From Desulfobacteraceae bacterium (lineage in GTDB: Bacteria; Desulfobacterota; Desulfobacteria; Desulfobacterales; Desulfosalsimonadaceae), in the NCBI GenBank assembly GCA_021737565.1, contig JAIPDS010000021.1, positions 1 to 32,624 of the forward strand: 32,624 nucleotides of DNA, given 5' to 3'. Positions within the stretch are counted from its first letter, which is position 1, and each line of letters starts with the position of its first letter. The notes under the pieces are model-generated. The model was not told where the DNA came from and ran no database searches. It saw only the letters and a list, made by a program, of their open reading frames with translations. Of the stretch, positions 1 to 8,661 are shown piece after piece. The translations under genes and the position numbers were made by a program.

Positions 1-83
1 TCCCCAGTGTAGCCCTATCCTCCGAGCAGGCAGAATAAATTTATTATACAAGTAGGCTATGGCGCAAGAAACAATTTTTAATC

Positions 84-121
84 AACCGGACATTTCACTT
101 GCTATGAAAACCGGACATTTC
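84..121. repeat. Short direct repeats resembling IS21-type terminal repeats
   Basis: A 13-base unit (AACCGGACATTTC) occurs at 84-96 and again at 109-121, 25 bases apart. On the minus strand it reads GAAATGTCCGGTT. Tandem short repeats of this form are typical of the ends of IS21-family elements, so this may be the tip of an element lying to the left of the window. No transposase gene of that family is visible, so the assignment is tentative. Apart from this repeat I see nothing in 1-290. Confidence 0.35.
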
Positions 122-290
122 TAAATGCTATTGACATTTACAGGTTAATGGATTGTTACGCCTTGAAAAAAATGATACTATCGTAAAAACCTCTTCATCC
201 CCCTTGTTCAAAAAAGATATTTTCATATAGAGTCGACACTGGGCTTGTTCAACCTTCGGATAAGATCGTGGTTCGTTTCACTCACACGAT

Positions 291-614
291 CTATCCTTGT
301 TCGTTAGTTTTAAGGGACCGCCAGTGCTGACTGGGAAAATCATAATAGCTGAGGGTTTCTGCCGCGCCTTGCTCAACTACTGCCGCAGCCCTGGCAAGCT
401 TCATTGACTTTAGCTTTTTTACCACTGCAACGATCTTTTCTTCGGCAGCTTCCCGATCCTCCCGGGCATGGATCGCCTTTAGCATGGCTGCCACATCCTT
501 GACCTTGGATTTAGGAACCACCGTGAAGACGTTACGATAAAAATGTACCACACAGCGCTGCCATTTGGCTTCAGGATAAAAATCTGCCAGGGTTTCTATC
601 AGCCCCAGACATTT
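291..614 (-). pseudogene. IS256-family (mutator-type) transposase fragment
   Basis: About 107 codons matching the central to C-terminal part of IS256-family DDE transposases. The frame opens with KCLGLIETLADFYPEAKWQR at the N-terminal end, continues through the VVHFYRNVF segment and ends near SQHWRSLKTN, where family members continue into the NPLERI..RRR stretch. Here the frame instead runs into EQG and a stop at 291-293. About 200 residues are missing in front, including the first catalytic aspartates, and the last 50 or more are missing behind. The 5' edge is fused into hicA with about 16 shared bases. The fragment cannot be active and marks an old insertion followed by deletion. Confidence 0.8.
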
Positions 615-772
615 TCTTTATGATCGGGAATGATAACAACGCTTCCCGTGGTATAGTTTTTTACCTTGATGTGGCTTCCTTTTTGAGAAACCTTCTCATA
701 TCCAAGTTTTTTAAATATTTTGACCAGTGGCCGGATACCAGTTGGGGCTTGGGGGTCATAAAGCAAGTTCAC
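599..772 (-). pseudogene. hicA: HicA-family toxin (YcfA-like), C-terminally truncated
   Basis: HicA toxins are small dsRBD-fold ribonucleases that cleave mRNA and are neutralised by HicB. The visible protein is 57 aa, starting from GTG at 770-772, with the family core KIFKKLGYEKVSQKGSHIKV, which includes the catalytic histidine of the GSHxK motif, followed by VVIIPDHKE. Normal HicA then continues with a short KGTL..I..QAG helix. Here that is replaced by NVWG and a stop, where the sequence turns into IS256 transposase. It lies 8 bases downstream of hicB, an antitoxin-first order. Loss of the last helix probably inactivates it, though the catalytic part is intact. The family call is firm and the functional state is inferred. 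Confidence 0.75.
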
Positions 773-780
773 TGATTTTA

Positions 781-963
781 TTACTGGTCTTTGGGAAGCG
801 GAATATCCACGGGATCAACTTCAAGGTAAAGCTCTATAGCCTCCTTGAGGTTTTTGATGGCCTCTTCTTCTGTCTGGCCTTGTGTAACGCATCCTTTAAG
901 GGCAGGACAATACGCCGTGATATAACCGTCCATGCCTTTTTCTAAAACAATTTTCAGTTTCAT
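781..963 (-). CDS. hicB: HicB-family antitoxin
   Basis: A 60-aa protein with the HicB RNase-H-like fold signature: an N-terminal strand MKLKIVLEKGMDGYITAYCP, then the characteristic ALKGCVTQGQTEEEAIKNLK segment and an amphipathic helix. It is the short form without a C-terminal DNA-binding domain, so it probably neutralises the toxin without acting as a strong repressor. It directly precedes the truncated hicA on the same strand. Because the partner has lost its C-terminus, this antitoxin may now be an orphan or protect against a HicA encoded elsewhere. Confidence 0.85.
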   Translation of the reverse strand: MKLKIVLEKGMDGYITAYCPALKGCVTQGQTEEEAIKNLKEAIELYLEVDPVDIPLPKDQ

Positions 964-1080
964 TTTGTAGCTCCTGCCGAATCAGTGTCGACCTGTTGTT
1001 TAATGACCAGGGCATCAATGAAAGTTGATAATGCCTTTATTTATTTCATGCGGCGGCAATTGTGACGCCTGTCGAAGCTT

Positions 1081-1099
1081 CCGGGCAAGGCCCGGTTTT
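1081..1099. terminator. GC-rich hairpin downstream of the acyl-CoA synthetase
   Basis: CCGGGC at 1081-1086 pairs with GCCCGG at 1090-1095 around a 3-base loop. A short T-run follows on the plus strand only. It lies just past the stop of the minus-strand acyl-CoA synthetase, where the T-tract is poor. It may work as a weak terminator or 3'-end stabiliser. Confidence 0.35.
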
Positions 1100-1104
1100 A
1101 AAGG

Positions 1105-2817
1105 CTATTGCATTTTCTTTGCGGCGGCCAGAAAAGAGTCTATCTTTTTTCTGACCTCTTTTTTGTTGTGTTTGCCCACGCTTGTTTTGGGTATTTCGTC
1201 AACAATTGCTACGTATACGGGAAGCATCCATTTGGCAAGCTTGCCTGTCGCCACCCCTTGCCAGTTAAGAAATTCGATAACGTCTTTTTCTGTTGCCTCC
1301 ATGCCCGGCATCAGCCTGACAATGGCCATGGGAAGTTCCCCCCATTTTTCGTCGGGGACTCCCACATACATGGCTTCAAGGACAAAATCAGCGTTGGATG
1401 TAAGATTTTCCAGCAGGACAGTGGGGATCATCTCAGAGCCCGACCTGATGACATCCGTTATCCGGTCCACTATGGTGATATAGCCCTCAGAGTCTATCCT
1501 GGCCGCATCCCCGGTATGAAACCAGCCATCACGCCAGGCTTCGGCCGTGCGATCCGGGTCCTTGTAATAATGCTCCATGATCCAGTGACCCCTTAACACG
1601 ATTTCTCCGATGGTATCATTGTCTTTGGGCACATCGCATCCCTGTTCATCCACCACCCGGACATCTATTGCAGGTACAAAGGCAAGTCCCGTTTTCACCA
1701 TTACCTGGTCAATCTCTTCCCTGGGCAGTTCTGCCATATCTCTTTTTATGGCGGCCCTGATAACACCATCATAGGTTTCGGTCATTCCATAGCCGGAGCC
1801 TACCCGCATGTAAGGAAACCGTTTTTCAGCCTTCTGCTTCAGCCCCAGCGGCAGTGCCCCGGCGCCTATGTTGACGTAAGTAAGGCTGCTTAAATCCCAG
1901 TCGTCTATTTTTTCGTATTCCAGAAGCATTGCCAGCATGGTGGGCACCAGCATGGTGCTGTTTACTTTTTCGGTCTGTACAAGCTCGCAGAAGCCTTCGG
2001 GGGTAAATCTGCCGGGAAGTACAATCTTTGAGCACATCAGCACGTTGAAAAACGGGGACCCCCAGGCATGGATATGAAACAGCGGTATGTTCATCATGGG
2101 GACGGGCTGATTTGGTCTCGGGGGATCATCCGGCAGGCGCGGGGCCGTGTTCACGGTCATTGTAAGGTGCAGGCTGTGGAGATAGATCTGCCGGTGAGTA
2201 TACAGTGCGCCCTTGGGAAGGCCGGTGGTGCCGGTGGTATAGTAGAGAACCGCGTGGGTGTCCTCGTCGAGATCCGGCCAGTCGAAGGTTTTCGGCTGAT
2301 CGGCTATAAGGTCTTCATATGCGTAAAGAGGTCTGATTTTTGTTTCAGGAAGCTCCTTTTTATCTGACATGTATATAAAAGCCTCCACATTGTCCCTGAT
2401 CCTGTCGTAGACAGCTTCGGCAAGAGGCAGCACGTCCCTGTCCACAAAAATAATTTTGTCTTCGGCATGGGTGATGGTATAGGCGATGTGATCGGGTGCC
2501 AGGCGGACGTTTATGGGATGCGAGATCGCCCCCGTGCAGATGGTGGCGTAGATGGATTCCATGTGCCAGTGATGATTCAGGCACATTGCGGCGACCCTGT
2601 CGCCGGTTTTTACGTTTAATGCTTTAAGTGCGTTGGCAAGCCGGCAGGTGCGTTCATGCCATTGGCGCCAGGTAAGCCTGAAATAATCGCCCTCGCTGCT
2701 GCGGAAAACCATGGCAATATCATCGGGATACATGTAAAGAGGTGTATTCATTAGATTTTTTACGAGAAGTGGATAACGCGTTGAAAATTCGGGACAGGTG
2801 GTCTTCCGGATGGTCAT
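1105..2817 (-). CDS. Fatty-acid CoA ligase (AMP-binding, ANL superfamily)
   Basis: A 570-aa acyl-CoA synthetase that would activate a carboxylic acid via an acyl-adenylate and transfer it to CoA. The phosphate-binding loop YYTTGTTGLPKGALYTH is near residues 192-208, GYGMTET near 345-351, and the hinge region WFHTGDAARIDSEGYITIVD near 436-455. The C-terminal catalytic lysine is in PKTSVGKHNKK near 545-555. Length and motifs match the long/medium-chain ligase branch. The hinge is followed by IRSGSEMI in place of the common IKSGGEWI, a small deviation. The substrate cannot be read from sequence. It is divergent from the MFS gene, and no beta-oxidation genes adjoin it. Confidence 0.88.
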   Translation of the reverse strand: MTIRKTTCPEFSTRYPLLVKNLMNTPLYMYPDDIAMVFRSSEGDYFRLTWRQWHERTCRLANALKALNVKTGDRVAAMCLNHHWHMESIYATICTGAISHPINVRLAPDHIAYTITHAEDKIIFVDRDVLPLAEAVYDRIRDNVEAFIYMSDKKELPETKIRPLYAYEDLIADQPKTFDWPDLDEDTHAVLYYTTGTTGLPKGALYTHRQIYLHSLHLTMTVNTAPRLPDDPPRPNQPVPMMNIPLFHIHAWGSPFFNVLMCSKIVLPGRFTPEGFCELVQTEKVNSTMLVPTMLAMLLEYEKIDDWDLSSLTYVNIGAGALPLGLKQKAEKRFPYMRVGSGYGMTETYDGVIRAAIKRDMAELPREEIDQVMVKTGLAFVPAIDVRVVDEQGCDVPKDNDTIGEIVLRGHWIMEHYYKDPDRTAEAWRDGWFHTGDAARIDSEGYITIVDRITDVIRSGSEMIPTVLLENLTSNADFVLEAMYVGVPDEKWGELPMAIVRLMPGMEATEKDVIEFLNWQGVATGKLAKWMLPVYVAIVDEIPKTSVGKHNKKEVRKKIDSFLAAAKKMQ

Positions 2818-3045
2818 GTCTCCCCCTTGCCAAAGAGTTGCATTCGGTTGGACCGGTAATAAATTATAATAAATACTTGCCTGAAGAGCAGCCTGAAGTC
2901 AAGTCCATGTTGGTAAAAACAGGAGGAATGATTTTGGATAGCGGCATTGACAATCCAGAAGCGATGTGGGATAGCAGAATATAACTATTTATACGCCCCT
3001 ATGTTCGTTATTGCGGAACATTCCGGGCGATGCAGGGAGGACGGA

Positions 3046-4227
3046 TTGAATAAAGAAGAAAAACGCATAATGACCCTGACCACCGGGTCGCATTCCCTGG
3101 TCCACCTTTTCGAGGGTGTGCTGCCGCCGCTTATCCCCCTTCTGATCATGGAATTTTCCACCGATTATTTTCACCTGGGACTGGTGATGACTGTTTTTTC
3201 ATACGCCTTTGGCATAGGCTCGCTGCCGTCAGGCTACATGGCCGACAAGCTCGGGCCCAGAAGACTGATTACCCTGTATCTTTTTGGTGCCGGCATACTG
3301 GCAATACTGGTGTGGTTTTCCGGTGCGCTCATACATTACGGAATCCTGATGGCGGGCATCGGGCTTTTCTGCAGCACCTATCATCCCGCCTCAAACACCC
3401 TGCTTTCACTTGGTATACGCCAGAAAGGCAAGGCCTTTGGAATCCACGGTATAGCCGGGAGCCTGGGGGTTGCCTGCGTACCATTGGTTTCCGCCTGGAT
3501 AGGCTCCGCACTGGGCTGGCGCGCACCGCATGTCCTATACGGGGTCATCGGAATCCTTGTGGGTGTATACTCACTTACAATCCCCCGTTATCCGGCTGCA
3601 AGGATAAAAACAGAAGAGGAAAAGGCGGAGGAAAAATCTTTTTCCGTGGCATATATGAACCTGGTCTTCTTTTTTCTTTCAGCCATGTGCCTGGGGCTTA
3701 CATATAAGGGGATTATGACGTTTCTGCCCGCATACATGGGAGAAGGTGTTCGGATTGCCGGCTTTGAGTTCGGCAAGGTAGCCATGGGCGGAACCGTTGC
3801 CACCATAGCCCTTTTATCAGGAGCCATAGGACAGTATGTGGCGGGCAGGGGCGTGGACCGCATGCAGGCGGAATTGCTTTATCTCGGAGCTATTGTTCTG
3901 GGCGGGGCTTTTGTTTTTATCATGGCCGCGGCAAGCAACCTGGTTCTGGTGGTTTCCGCGATATTTTACGCATTTTTTTATTTTTCCACCCAGCCTGTTC
4001 AAAACTACCTGCTCTCAAAATACCTGCCCGAACACAGGCACGGGCTGGGATACGGAATCCATTTTTCGATTACTTTCGGGGTGGGATCCACTGCAGCGGC
4101 TGTTTCCGGATATCTGGCCGATCTTTTCGGCCTGCAGTCAGTGTTTTATGCAATGGGCGGCTGTTTTGCGTTTGCAGCGGCCATGGCAGCCGTGCTCCTG
4201 TGGCGCGTAAACAGGCGGTTTGCCTGA
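3046..4227 (+). CDS. MFS transporter (12 TM)
   Basis: A 393-aa major facilitator. Hydrophobic segments run almost end to end, and the loop 2-3 motif GYMADKLGPRR is the classic MFS G-x-x-x-D-R/K-x-G-R-R signature. The segment YHPASNTLLS resembles that of fosmidomycin-resistance-like permeases. I chose TTG at 3046, preceded by AGGGAGG at 3034-3040. An ATG further upstream would add about 33 residues, would lack a comparable ribosome-binding site, and would add a non-membrane leader. The protein would export or import a small molecule across the inner membrane, and its substrate is unknown. A strong hairpin terminator follows about 110 bases downstream. Confidence 0.85.
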   Translation: MNKEEKRIMTLTTGSHSLVHLFEGVLPPLIPLLIMEFSTDYFHLGLVMTVFSYAFGIGSLPSGYMADKLGPRRLITLYLFGAGILAILVWFSGALIHYGILMAGIGLFCSTYHPASNTLLSLGIRQKGKAFGIHGIAGSLGVACVPLVSAWIGSALGWRAPHVLYGVIGILVGVYSLTIPRYPAARIKTEEEKAEEKSFSVAYMNLVFFFLSAMCLGLTYKGIMTFLPAYMGEGVRIAGFEFGKVAMGGTVATIALLSGAIGQYVAGRGVDRMQAELLYLGAIVLGGAFVFIMAAASNLVLVVSAIFYAFFYFSTQPVQNYLLSKYLPEHRHGLGYGIHFSITFGVGSTAAAVSGYLADLFGLQSVFYAMGGCFAFAAAMAAVLLWRVNRRFA

Positions 4228-4339
4228 TTCAAAAGCCCGGATGCATACCCGGCGATCACGGTGATATAATCCGTTGACAAGCCGTTGGTGATATGCAATA
4301 GCAGAGCATCATGGAATTTAACCTTCATATAAATACAGC

Positions 4340-4375
4340 AAAAAAGGCGCGGGCAAATATACCCACGCCTTTTTT
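4340..4375 (+). terminator. Rho-independent terminator after the MFS gene
   Basis: A 14-bp stem with one G-T pair: AAAAAAGGCGCGGG at 4340-4353 pairs with CCCACGCCTTTTTT at 4362-4375 around an 8-base loop. The A-run and T-run make it potentially bidirectional. It separates the MFS gene from the Nif3-like gene. Confidence 0.8.
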
Positions 4376-4414
4376 GTTTGCCTGCCGGAAAAAGGCTTGA
4401 TACGGAGGGCGAGG

Positions 4415-5527
4415 ATGAAAGTATCGGATATAATGGAAATCATGGCTAAAATCGCGCCGCCGCACCTGGCAGAAGACTGGGACAATCCCGGTCTTCAGTT
4501 CGGGGGCCCGGACTGGCCGGTCAGTCAAGTGTTTATCGCCCTGGAGCCCACAAGTGCGGCGGTAAGCCGGGCCTGCCAGGCCGGGGCGGATATGCTCATA
4601 ACCCATCATCCGCTTATTTTCAAACCTCTCAAAAAAATCGACACAACCTCGCCCCTGGGCGCGATAATAGAAAAGGCCGCACGCAGCAGGCTGGCAATAT
4701 TTGCCGCGCATACCAATCTTGACAGCGTTGACGGGGGTGTAAACGATGTGCTCTGCCAAAAGCTTGGACTGGAAAATCTTTCCGCGCTCTGCCCTGCAGA
4801 TCCCGCAGAGCAGTATAAGTTTGTGGTGTTTGTTCCCGAGGATTACGCAGGTGCTGTTATAGAGGCTGTGGGCGAAAGCCCCGCAGGCCGAATAGGAAAC
4901 TATTCCTGCTGCACGTTTCGCAGTCAGGGCACCGGGACTTTCAGGCCCGGGCAGGGGGCTGATCCATGGGACGGAGAAATAGGAGTGTTATCCGAGGCAA
5001 GGGAAGTCAGGCTTGAAACAGTGGTGGACAAGGCCGGGTTAAAGGAAACCTTCGAGCGGGTAAGAGCCGCTCATCCTTATGATGAGATGGCCTATGATGT
5101 CTATCCCCTGGCAGGGCAAGCCTGCGAGCATGGATTGGGCAGGATCGGCGATATTGATCCGCCCCGCAAGCTTTCACAACTGGCCCGGGAGATAAAGGAG
5201 AATTTTTCCCTGGACTCTGTCCGGTTTTCCGGCCCCGAAGAGCTTGTGATAAATAAGGCGGCTGTATGTTCGGGCAGTGGCGGCGGCATAATGGAGCAGT
5301 TCCTGGCAGCAGATGCCCAGGTTCTTATAAGCGGAGACATCCGATATCACGACGCGATCAATGCGGCCGAAGCCGGCAGGGCCATAATAGATATGGGACA
5401 TTTTGCCTCAGAGCGGCTGATAGTGCCTGTAATAAGGCAAAAACTTGAAGATGCGCTGAAAGACGCGGGCCAAGAAGTCAGGATCACCGAGCTTCAGGGC
5501 GAGGCCGATCCTTTTGTATTTATATGA
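4415..5527 (+). CDS. Nif3-like dinuclear metal-centre protein (DUF34)
   Basis: A 370-aa member of the Nif3/YbgI/YqfO family. Metal-binding motifs are THHPLIF near residue 65, HTNLDSVDGG near 98-107, GDIRYHDA near 310, and DMGHFASE near 330, giving the usual His/Asp/Glu set for a two-metal site. The middle section (about residues 125-230) is the inserted PII/CutA-like domain seen in long YqfO-type members; it includes HPYDEMAYDVYPL. The start at 4415 is supported by GGAGGG at 4404-4409. Proposed roles for the family include GTP cyclohydrolase-like or metallohydrolase activity, none secure. It lies 49 bases before the zinc-ribbon gene and probably shares its transcript. Confidence 0.88.
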   Translation: MKVSDIMEIMAKIAPPHLAEDWDNPGLQFGGPDWPVSQVFIALEPTSAAVSRACQAGADMLITHHPLIFKPLKKIDTTSPLGAIIEKAARSRLAIFAAHTNLDSVDGGVNDVLCQKLGLENLSALCPADPAEQYKFVVFVPEDYAGAVIEAVGESPAGRIGNYSCCTFRSQGTGTFRPGQGADPWDGEIGVLSEAREVRLETVVDKAGLKETFERVRAAHPYDEMAYDVYPLAGQACEHGLGRIGDIDPPRKLSQLAREIKENFSLDSVRFSGPEELVINKAAVCSGSGGGIMEQFLAADAQVLISGDIRYHDAINAAEAGRAIIDMGHFASERLIVPVIRQKLEDALKDAGQEVRITELQGEADPFVFI

Positions 5528-5576
5528 TATGCGCAGGAAGGTGATTTTACAAGAATTTCAGCAAACCGGGTGAATC

Positions 5577-6290
5577 ATGATATCAATTACAAGGCAGCAG
5601 CTTGATCTGCTAATCGCCCTCCAGGAAAATGAACGCCAGGCGGCGCGGATTAAGGAGAAGTTAAAGAGAATTCCGGAAAAAAAGGCTAAAATGGAGGAAA
5701 GCCTGCAAGCATATGAGCAGGATATCCAGGCAAGGCAGGAGCGGGTAGCGTCCCTTAAAAAAGATTACCGCTCCTATGAAAACGAACTTGAACTGAATCA
5801 GTCCAGAATAAAAAAGCGGGAGACCCAGCTTTATTCGGTCAAGACAAACAAGGAGTACCAGTCGCTTTTAAAGGAAATAGACGAGATAAGGGCCGCAAAT
5901 TCGCGTCTTGAAGATGCCTCCTTACAGTGCCTGGATGATATAGAATCCGCTGAAAAGGAGCTTGAGGGAAAAAAGCAGGAACGCGAAGACCGCAAAAAAG
6001 AGATTGATAAGGAAAAGCAGGGCCTGGATAAGGAAGCCGTGGATCTTGAAGAGCAAATGGATCAGATGAACCGGGAAAGTGAAGCAACTATTGAAAAGCT
6101 TGAGCCGGGGCTTGTAAAACAATACAGGCAGACAAGGGACCGGGGCGGCGGACTCGGGCTTGTGCGGGTTGAAAATGCCGTGTGCACGGGGTGTCATTTA
6201 AACATTCCTCCCCAGATGTATAATGAACTCCAGCGCGGCAATGAGCTAAAAATGTGTCCTCATTGCCATCGCCTGATTTATGTTTTATAA
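5577..6290 (+). CDS. Coiled-coil protein with C-terminal C4 zinc ribbon
   Basis: A 237-aa protein. About residues 1-190 are a charged, heptad-rich helical region forming a long antiparallel coiled coil. The C-terminus carries CTGCHLNIPPQ and, about 20 residues on, CPHCHRLIYV, giving four zinc-binding cysteines. This matches the C4-type zinc ribbon family (old DUF164, chlamydial CdsZ-like). The family is thought to bind nucleic acid or act as a scaffold. Its gene abuts rnpB, which starts 7 bases after the stop. Confidence 0.85.
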   Translation: MISITRQQLDLLIALQENERQAARIKEKLKRIPEKKAKMEESLQAYEQDIQARQERVASLKKDYRSYENELELNQSRIKKRETQLYSVKTNKEYQSLLKEIDEIRAANSRLEDASLQCLDDIESAEKELEGKKQEREDRKKEIDKEKQGLDKEAVDLEEQMDQMNRESEATIEKLEPGLVKQYRQTRDRGGGLGLVRVENAVCTGCHLNIPPQMYNELQRGNELKMCPHCHRLIYVL

Positions 6291-6297
6291 TAATAAT

Positions 6298-6692
<395 letters not shown>

Positions 6693-6715
6693 AAAAAAAA
6701 CAAAAAGGTGTTGTT

Positions 6716-7474
6716 ATGTTAAAAATAGAAGACCTGGTGGTCGAAGTCGAAGGCCGGACCATATTAAACAGGATCAACCTGGAAATCCCCGAGGGTGAAA
6801 CCCACATCCTTTTCGGTCCCAACGGGTCGGGAAAATCAACGCTCATGATGGCCATAATGGGATTTTCAGGCTACAGGGTTTCAAGCGGTCGTATTTTTTT
6901 CAAGGGCGAGGATATCACCCACCTTCCAATCCATGAGAGAGCCCGGCGGGGAATAGGCGTGGCGTTTCAGCGGCCGCCCGCCATAAACGGCCTGAAAACC
7001 AGGGACGTGGTTTCTTTGTGCGCCGGGCAGAAGGTCGTGGACGTGGGGGGTCTTGCCAGAAAAGCCAATTTTGAAACTTTTCTGGACCGCGATCTTAACC
7101 TGAATTTTTCCGGAGGAGAGATGAAGCGCTCGGAGATGCTTCAGCTTCTTGCCCAGTCTCCGGACCTGGTGCTGCTCGACGAGCCTGAATCCGGCGTGGA
7201 TCTTGAAAACGTGGTGCTTCTAGGAGAGATAATCAATGAACTGCTCGAACGCGGTGTTCGCCACAGAAAGGCTCCGGATACCCCTCCTCACAGGAAAAAG
7301 GGAACCAAGTCCGCCCTTGTGATTACCCATACCGGCCATATACTCGATTATATAACAGCCGATAAGGGGCATGTTCTTTATAACGGTGTTTTGTGCTGCG
7401 CCAGAAACGCAAGGGAAATCCTGCAGTGGATACGGGAATACGGATATGAGGAGTGTTTTAAATGCGCAAGTTAG
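6716..7474 (+). CDS. sufC: Fe-S cluster assembly ATPase SufC (SmsC type)
   Basis: A 252-aa ABC-type ATPase of the SUF system, which drives conformational change in SufB during cluster assembly in the cytosol. Walker A GPNGSGKST has its lysine at residue 40. The signature NFSGGEMKR, Walker B LVLLDEPESGVDLEN and H-loop VITHTG follow in order. The SufC-specific glutamate pattern DEPESG is intact. An insertion rich in H, K and P before the H-loop is typical of archaeal and deltaproteobacterial SufC. The start at 6716 follows AAGGTG. The stop overlaps the sufB start by 13 bases, so the two are translationally coupled. Confidence 0.92.
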   Translation: MLKIEDLVVEVEGRTILNRINLEIPEGETHILFGPNGSGKSTLMMAIMGFSGYRVSSGRIFFKGEDITHLPIHERARRGIGVAFQRPPAINGLKTRDVVSLCAGQKVVDVGGLARKANFETFLDRDLNLNFSGGEMKRSEMLQLLAQSPDLVLLDEPESGVDLENVVLLGEIINELLERGVRHRKAPDTPPHRKKGTKSALVITHTGHILDYITADKGHVLYNGVLCCARNAREILQWIREYGYEECFKCAS

Positions 7475-8652
7475 CAAATGATAAAAGCAGCACCGGCGGC
7501 GCTTCGGCAACAGCCGGTTACAGCGATGAGGCGGAGCCGCACAAGTACCTGGATCAGCTTGAAAACGTCGACCCGGAAGAAGCCAAAAGATGGCTGAATA
7601 TAGGTGTTGATGTAAGCGGGGAGAATCGTTCAGGTACCTATATACAAAAGGATTGCTCCATTGTTCATTCCGGCTGCGGCAGCAAGGATGTCGAAGTAAT
7701 GGGCATTTCCCAAGCCCTTCAGACTTATGACTGGCTTTCGGATTATGTATGGCGCTTGGTCTCGCCTGATAAGGACGAATTTACAAAAAAGGCCCGCGAA
7801 AAACCCCATGAGGGATATTTTATACGTTCAAAGCAGGGGGCGGTGGTTAAAGAGCCCGTGCAGTCCTGCCTTTATATCTCCGAAGAAGGCCTGTCCCAGC
7901 ATGTTCATAACATCGTGATAGCCGAGGAAGGCTCCGAGCTACATATAATTACCGGGTGCGCAACATCTCCCAACCTGCAAAGGGGGATGCATGTCGGGAT
8001 TTCGGAATTTTATGTAAAGAAAAACGCCACTCTTCACTTTACCATGATTCATCAATGGGGCGAGCAAATAGAGGTAAGGCCCCGTTCTGCCATTTACGTG
8101 GAAGAAGGCGGCACGGTAGTGTCAAATTACATTTCGCTCAGCCCGGTGGGCTCGCTGCAGATGTATCCGGTGACATACCTGGAAGGGGAAAACAGCGTGG
8201 CCCGCTTCAACAGCATTCTCGTGGCCCCGGAGGGATGCGAGCTTGACGTGGGATCAAAGGTGGTTTTAAGCAGGCCCGGGGCCAGGGCGGAGATAATTTC
8301 CAGGTCCATTACCACGGGCGGCACAATTATTGCGCGCGGCGAGATGGACGCCAGGTGCGAGGGCGTAAAAGGGCACCTGGAATGCAAGGGCCTGATTTTA
8401 AAAGAAGGTATAATGCACGCCATCCCGGAAATTGTGGGGCGCGTGCCCGGAGTTGACTTGTCCCATGAAGCGGCAGTGGGCAAAATAGACCAGAAAGAGA
8501 TAGAATATCTCATGGCAAGAGGGCTTGACGAGGAGACCGCGGTGTCCACGATTGTGAGGGGATTTTTGAACGTGGACATAGAAGGTCTTCCGCCCGGTCT
8601 GGCAGAAGATATTGACCGGGTGGTAAGCGAGACCCAGAATGACGCAATGTAG
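7462..8652 (+). CDS. sufB: SufB/SufD-family Fe-S scaffold (SmsB type)
   Basis: A 396-aa SUF scaffold subunit. The right-handed beta-helix core spans about residues 130-310 and the C-terminal helical domain ends at residue 390. The conserved MHAIPEIVGR glutamate and the LSHEAAVGKI histidine/glutamate are present. Only one SufB/D-type gene accompanies sufC, and there is no sufS, sufU or sufE. That is the minimal SufBC (SMS) arrangement of anaerobes, in which SufB is presumed to homodimerise and use sulfide or another sulfur donor. It overlaps sufC and precedes the HPr-domain gene by 9 bases. Confidence 0.9.
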   Translation: MRKLANDKSSTGGASATAGYSDEAEPHKYLDQLENVDPEEAKRWLNIGVDVSGENRSGTYIQKDCSIVHSGCGSKDVEVMGISQALQTYDWLSDYVWRLVSPDKDEFTKKAREKPHEGYFIRSKQGAVVKEPVQSCLYISEEGLSQHVHNIVIAEEGSELHIITGCATSPNLQRGMHVGISEFYVKKNATLHFTMIHQWGEQIEVRPRSAIYVEEGGTVVSNYISLSPVGSLQMYPVTYLEGENSVARFNSILVAPEGCELDVGSKVVLSRPGARAEIISRSITTGGTIIARGEMDARCEGVKGHLECKGLILKEGIMHAIPEIVGRVPGVDLSHEAAVGKIDQKEIEYLMARGLDEETAVSTIVRGFLNVDIEGLPPGLAEDIDRVVSETQNDAM

Positions 8653-8661
8653 GGCACATAA

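Noticed and set aside
599-601. TGA ending hicA considered as a selenocysteine codon
   Set aside because: It is followed at once by TAG, and the sequence beyond is transposase; it is a plain stop at a junction.
2838-2870. Possible promoter TTGCAT ... TATAAT between the acyl-CoA synthetase and MFS genes
   Set aside because: The spacer is 21 bases, too long for a standard sigma-70 promoter.
4325-4759. Minus-strand 144-codon frame over the Nif3-like gene start
   Set aside because: It is a shadow of a well-supported gene and crosses a terminator; no ribosome-binding site or motif.
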